A stretch of 64,000 nt of DNA, from positions 1-64,000 of the forward strand of contig NZ_WBKT01000007.1 in assembly GCF_008868175.1 (NCBI RefSeq). Reading direction: 5' to 3'. The stretch is from Micromonospora sp. AMSO31t. Its GTDB lineage: Bacteria; Actinomycetota; Actinomycetes; Mycobacteriales; Micromonosporaceae. The notes beneath the pieces were generated by a model, which worked only from the letters and a program-made list of their open reading frames with translations, had not been told where the DNA came from and ran no database searches. Shown one piece after another: positions 62,453 through 64,000 of the stretch. Each line of letters starts with the position of its first letter. The stretch's first letter is position 1. The position numbers were made by a program, and so were the translations under genes.

Positions 62453-63942
62453 GTCAGGCGGCCTTCCGCGAGATGGTGAGTGGCGTCGGCGCGGGCCGCG
62501 ACGACCGGCGAGTGCGTGATGAGGACGATCCCCAGCCCCAGCTCGTGGCGCAGCCGGTCGAGTGTGTCGAGCACACTCCGCTCGGACTGCTCGTCGAGGG
62601 ACGCGGTGACCTCGTCGCAGATCAGCACGTCGCCGCAGGTGGCGAGGGCGCGGGCCAGGTTCACCCGCTCGCGTTCACCGCCGCTGAGCTGCCCCGGATA
62701 CCGGTCCTTGAGGCCGGGCAGGCCGACGAGGTCCAGCAGCGTGGCCAGGTCCGCGGCCTGCCGTCCGGCGCGGGAAGCGGCGCGACCAGCTCGGGTCAGC
62801 GCCACGGCCACCGGCTCGCGTGGGTTGAGCGCGGAGCGGGAGTCCTGCGGTACGTAGCAGACGGCGACCCGGTCGGCGCCACGCCGCCCGGCCGGCCACG
62901 GCACGGCCCGCCCCCGTACGGCGATCTGACCGCGCCACGGGGCCTGCAAACCCGCCAGGCACCGCCCAAGGGTGCTCTTGCCGGAACCGGAGTCGCCCAC
63001 GACCGCCACGCACTGTCCCGGGTCGACATGCAGGTCGACCCCGTCGAGGACGGTGGCCCGGCCGTAGCCGGCGACGATCCCGGCCGCCCGCAGCAGAGTG
63101 TCCGACCTGCTGGCGGGGCTGCTGCCGCACGCCGCCGCCGGCACGGACACGGTCATCGGTGCGGGGACAACAGCCGGGGCGGGGACGGTGGCCGGCGCGG
63201 ACACGGCCGCCGGTGCGGGGACAACAGCCGGGGCGGGGACGGTGACCGGCGCGGGCACGGCGACCGGCCCGGCGGACGCGACGAGCCGGCCGGCCGCCAT
63301 CCGCAGGACGTCGTGGGCGACGTGCCGCAGTACCTCAGTGTCATGGCTGACCAGAAGGACGCTCGTGCCGGCACCGAGTCCGCAAAGCAGCTCGGTGACC
63401 TGCCGTCGCAGGGTGACATCCAAGCCGCTGGTCGGCTCGTCGAGGATCAGCAGCTCCGGGCGCCCGACCAGGGCGGCGGCGAGGGCGGCGCGCTGGGCCT
63501 GCCCGCCGGAGAGTTCGTGGGGGTAGCGGCGTAGCAGGTCGGCCGGCAGCCGTACGGACTCGGCCGCCTCGGCGACGGTCGCCCGGGGGTCGGACAGTCC
63601 GGGGCGGCGGCGCAGCGCCTCGGCGAGCTGCGAACCGATCCGGCGAGCGGGGTTGAGGCCGCTGGCCGGGTCCTGTCCGAGGTACCCGACCCGGCTACCG
63701 CGCACCGCCCGAGATCCGGACGCGGTGAACGGGTCGAACCCGCACACCCGCACGGAGCCGGTGGCCACGGTCAGCCCTGGACGCAGGTAGCCGATCACCG
63801 CGTGGGCGAGCGAGGTCTTGCCCGCGCCCGACGGTCCGGCCAGGCCGAGGATCCGCCCCGGCGCCAGCGCCAGCGAGACATCGGTGACGACCGCACGGTT
63901 CGCCCCGTGCAGCCCCAGCCCGTTCACCTCGACAACGTTCAT
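62449..63942 (-). CDS. Double ABC ATPase of Opp/Dpp/nickel type
   Basis: 497 residues with two complete nucleotide-binding domains. The first has GPSGAGKTS, LSGGQAQRAALAAAL and LLILDEPTSGLD. The second has GDSGSGKSTLGR, LSGGERERVNLARAL and VLICDEVTASLD. A linker of about 45 residues is a repetitive (V/A)PAP string (VPAPVTVPAPAVVPAPAAVS and so on). Such DppDF-like fusions power peptide, nickel or opine-metallophore importers. It overlaps the gene upstream by ATGA and the half transporter downstream. Confidence 0.9.
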   Translation of the reverse strand: MNVVEVNGLGLHGANRAVVTDVSLALAPGRILGLAGPSGAGKTSLAHAVIGYLRPGLTVATGSVRVCGFDPFTASGSRAVRGSRVGYLGQDPASGLNPARRIGSQLAEALRRRPGLSDPRATVAEAAESVRLPADLLRRYPHELSGGQAQRAALAAALVGRPELLILDEPTSGLDVTLRRQVTELLCGLGAGTSVLLVSHDTEVLRHVAHDVLRMAAGRLVASAGPVAVPAPVTVPAPAVVPAPAAVSAPATVPAPAVVPAPMTVSVPAAACGSSPASRSDTLLRAAGIVAGYGRATVLDGVDLHVDPGQCVAVVGDSGSGKSTLGRCLAGLQAPWRGQIAVRGRAVPWPAGRRGADRVAVCYVPQDSRSALNPREPVAVALTRAGRAASRAGRQAADLATLLDLVGLPGLKDRYPGQLSGGERERVNLARALATCGDVLICDEVTASLDEQSERSVLDTLDRLRHELGLGIVLITHSPVVAARADATHHLAEGRLT

Positions 63943-64000
63943 CGGGGTACCACCCGCGCCAGTGTCGCCGGGCCGGCCGCGAAGCGGTCGACGAAGGCCG
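63939..64000 (-). CDS. C-terminus of an upstream operon gene (partial)
   Basis: Only the last 19 codons are in the window: AFVDRFAAGPATLARVVPR and stop, overlapping the double-ATPase start (ATGA). By operon logic it is probably the ABC permease subunit, but the fragment is too short to tell. Confidence 0.4.
   Translation of the reverse strand, partial: AFVDRFAAGPATLARVVPR

Overview
The window is very GC-rich, uses many GTG starts, GTGA/ATGA gene overlaps and apparently leaderless starts, and carries ClgR, an IdeR-type box, a Zur-type box, KdpFABC-DE and actinobacterial-type ABC exporters. It is a high-GC actinomycete chromosome; Micromonosporaceae (Micromonospora-like) is my best guess, from general protein resemblance only.

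Region 1 (about 1-15.2 kb) is ordinary chromosome. It holds a membrane-anchored surface protein cut by the window edge, korAB (2-oxoacid:ferredoxin oxidoreductase), a divergent azoreductase/MarR pair, a K+ channel with an RCK domain, clgR-clpP, a secreted trypsin-like protease, a Tat-exported beta-helix protein, a divergent HxlR/QorB-like pair around a perfect inverted repeat, a HAD phosphatase, a methyltransferase, a GNAT acetyltransferase and a small membrane protein.

Region 2 (about 15.26-36.8 kb) is a scarred integration hotspot at a tRNA-Arg(CCT) gene on the minus strand (16583-16658). A 3'-half copy lies at 15301-15345 and a 5'-half copy with 5' flank at 36648-36791. All three copies share the anticodon-loop core TTAGGAA. 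Integrase scraps abut the intact tRNA. The 20 kb between the tRNA and the 5'-half copy mixes insertion sequences (IS110, IS3, two truncated IS5), gene wreckage (creatininase, AMP-ligase, a fetB/ltrA mosaic) and intact cargo: TetR with a TIM-barrel hydrolase, PAP2-DedA-sensor kinase-regulator, IdeR-boxed feoA-feoB-nifU-like, a metallophosphoesterase, a MerR-type regulator with a structured leader, and a frameshifted retron-like reverse transcriptase inside a 2.7 kb segment bounded by ~190 bp direct repeats.

Region 3 (about 36.8-48.4 kb) starts with an IS256-family element whose transposase is frameshifted, then a complete K+ uptake locus. A 27-codon membrane ORF overlaps kdpF and is followed by kdpA, kdpB, kdpC, kdpD and kdpE, nearly all translationally overlapped.

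Region 4 (about 48.4-56.2 kb) is a second mosaic with a metal theme. It has an IS256-like element with perfect 16 bp ends, creatininase and IS3 scraps, a truncated XRE-cupin regulator, a methionine aminopeptidase behind a Zur-like box, an SmtB-type ArsR repressor with a zinc-site motif, a CobW/COG0523 GTPase fragment, a Fur/Zur-family repressor, a CmtR-CDF pair between imperfect inverted repeats, an IS110 fragment and a histidine-rich three-repeat protein. This fits a zinc/cadmium homeostasis neighbourhood assembled and eroded by transposition.

Region 5 (about 56.5-64 kb) has an XRE-cupin regulator divergent from a thioredoxin-reductase-like/methyltransferase fusion, then a minus-strand ABC operon: two fused permease-ATPase half transporters and a double-ATPase Opp/nickel-type protein, with another gene running off the edge. 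A metallophore or peptide transport role is possible but unproven.
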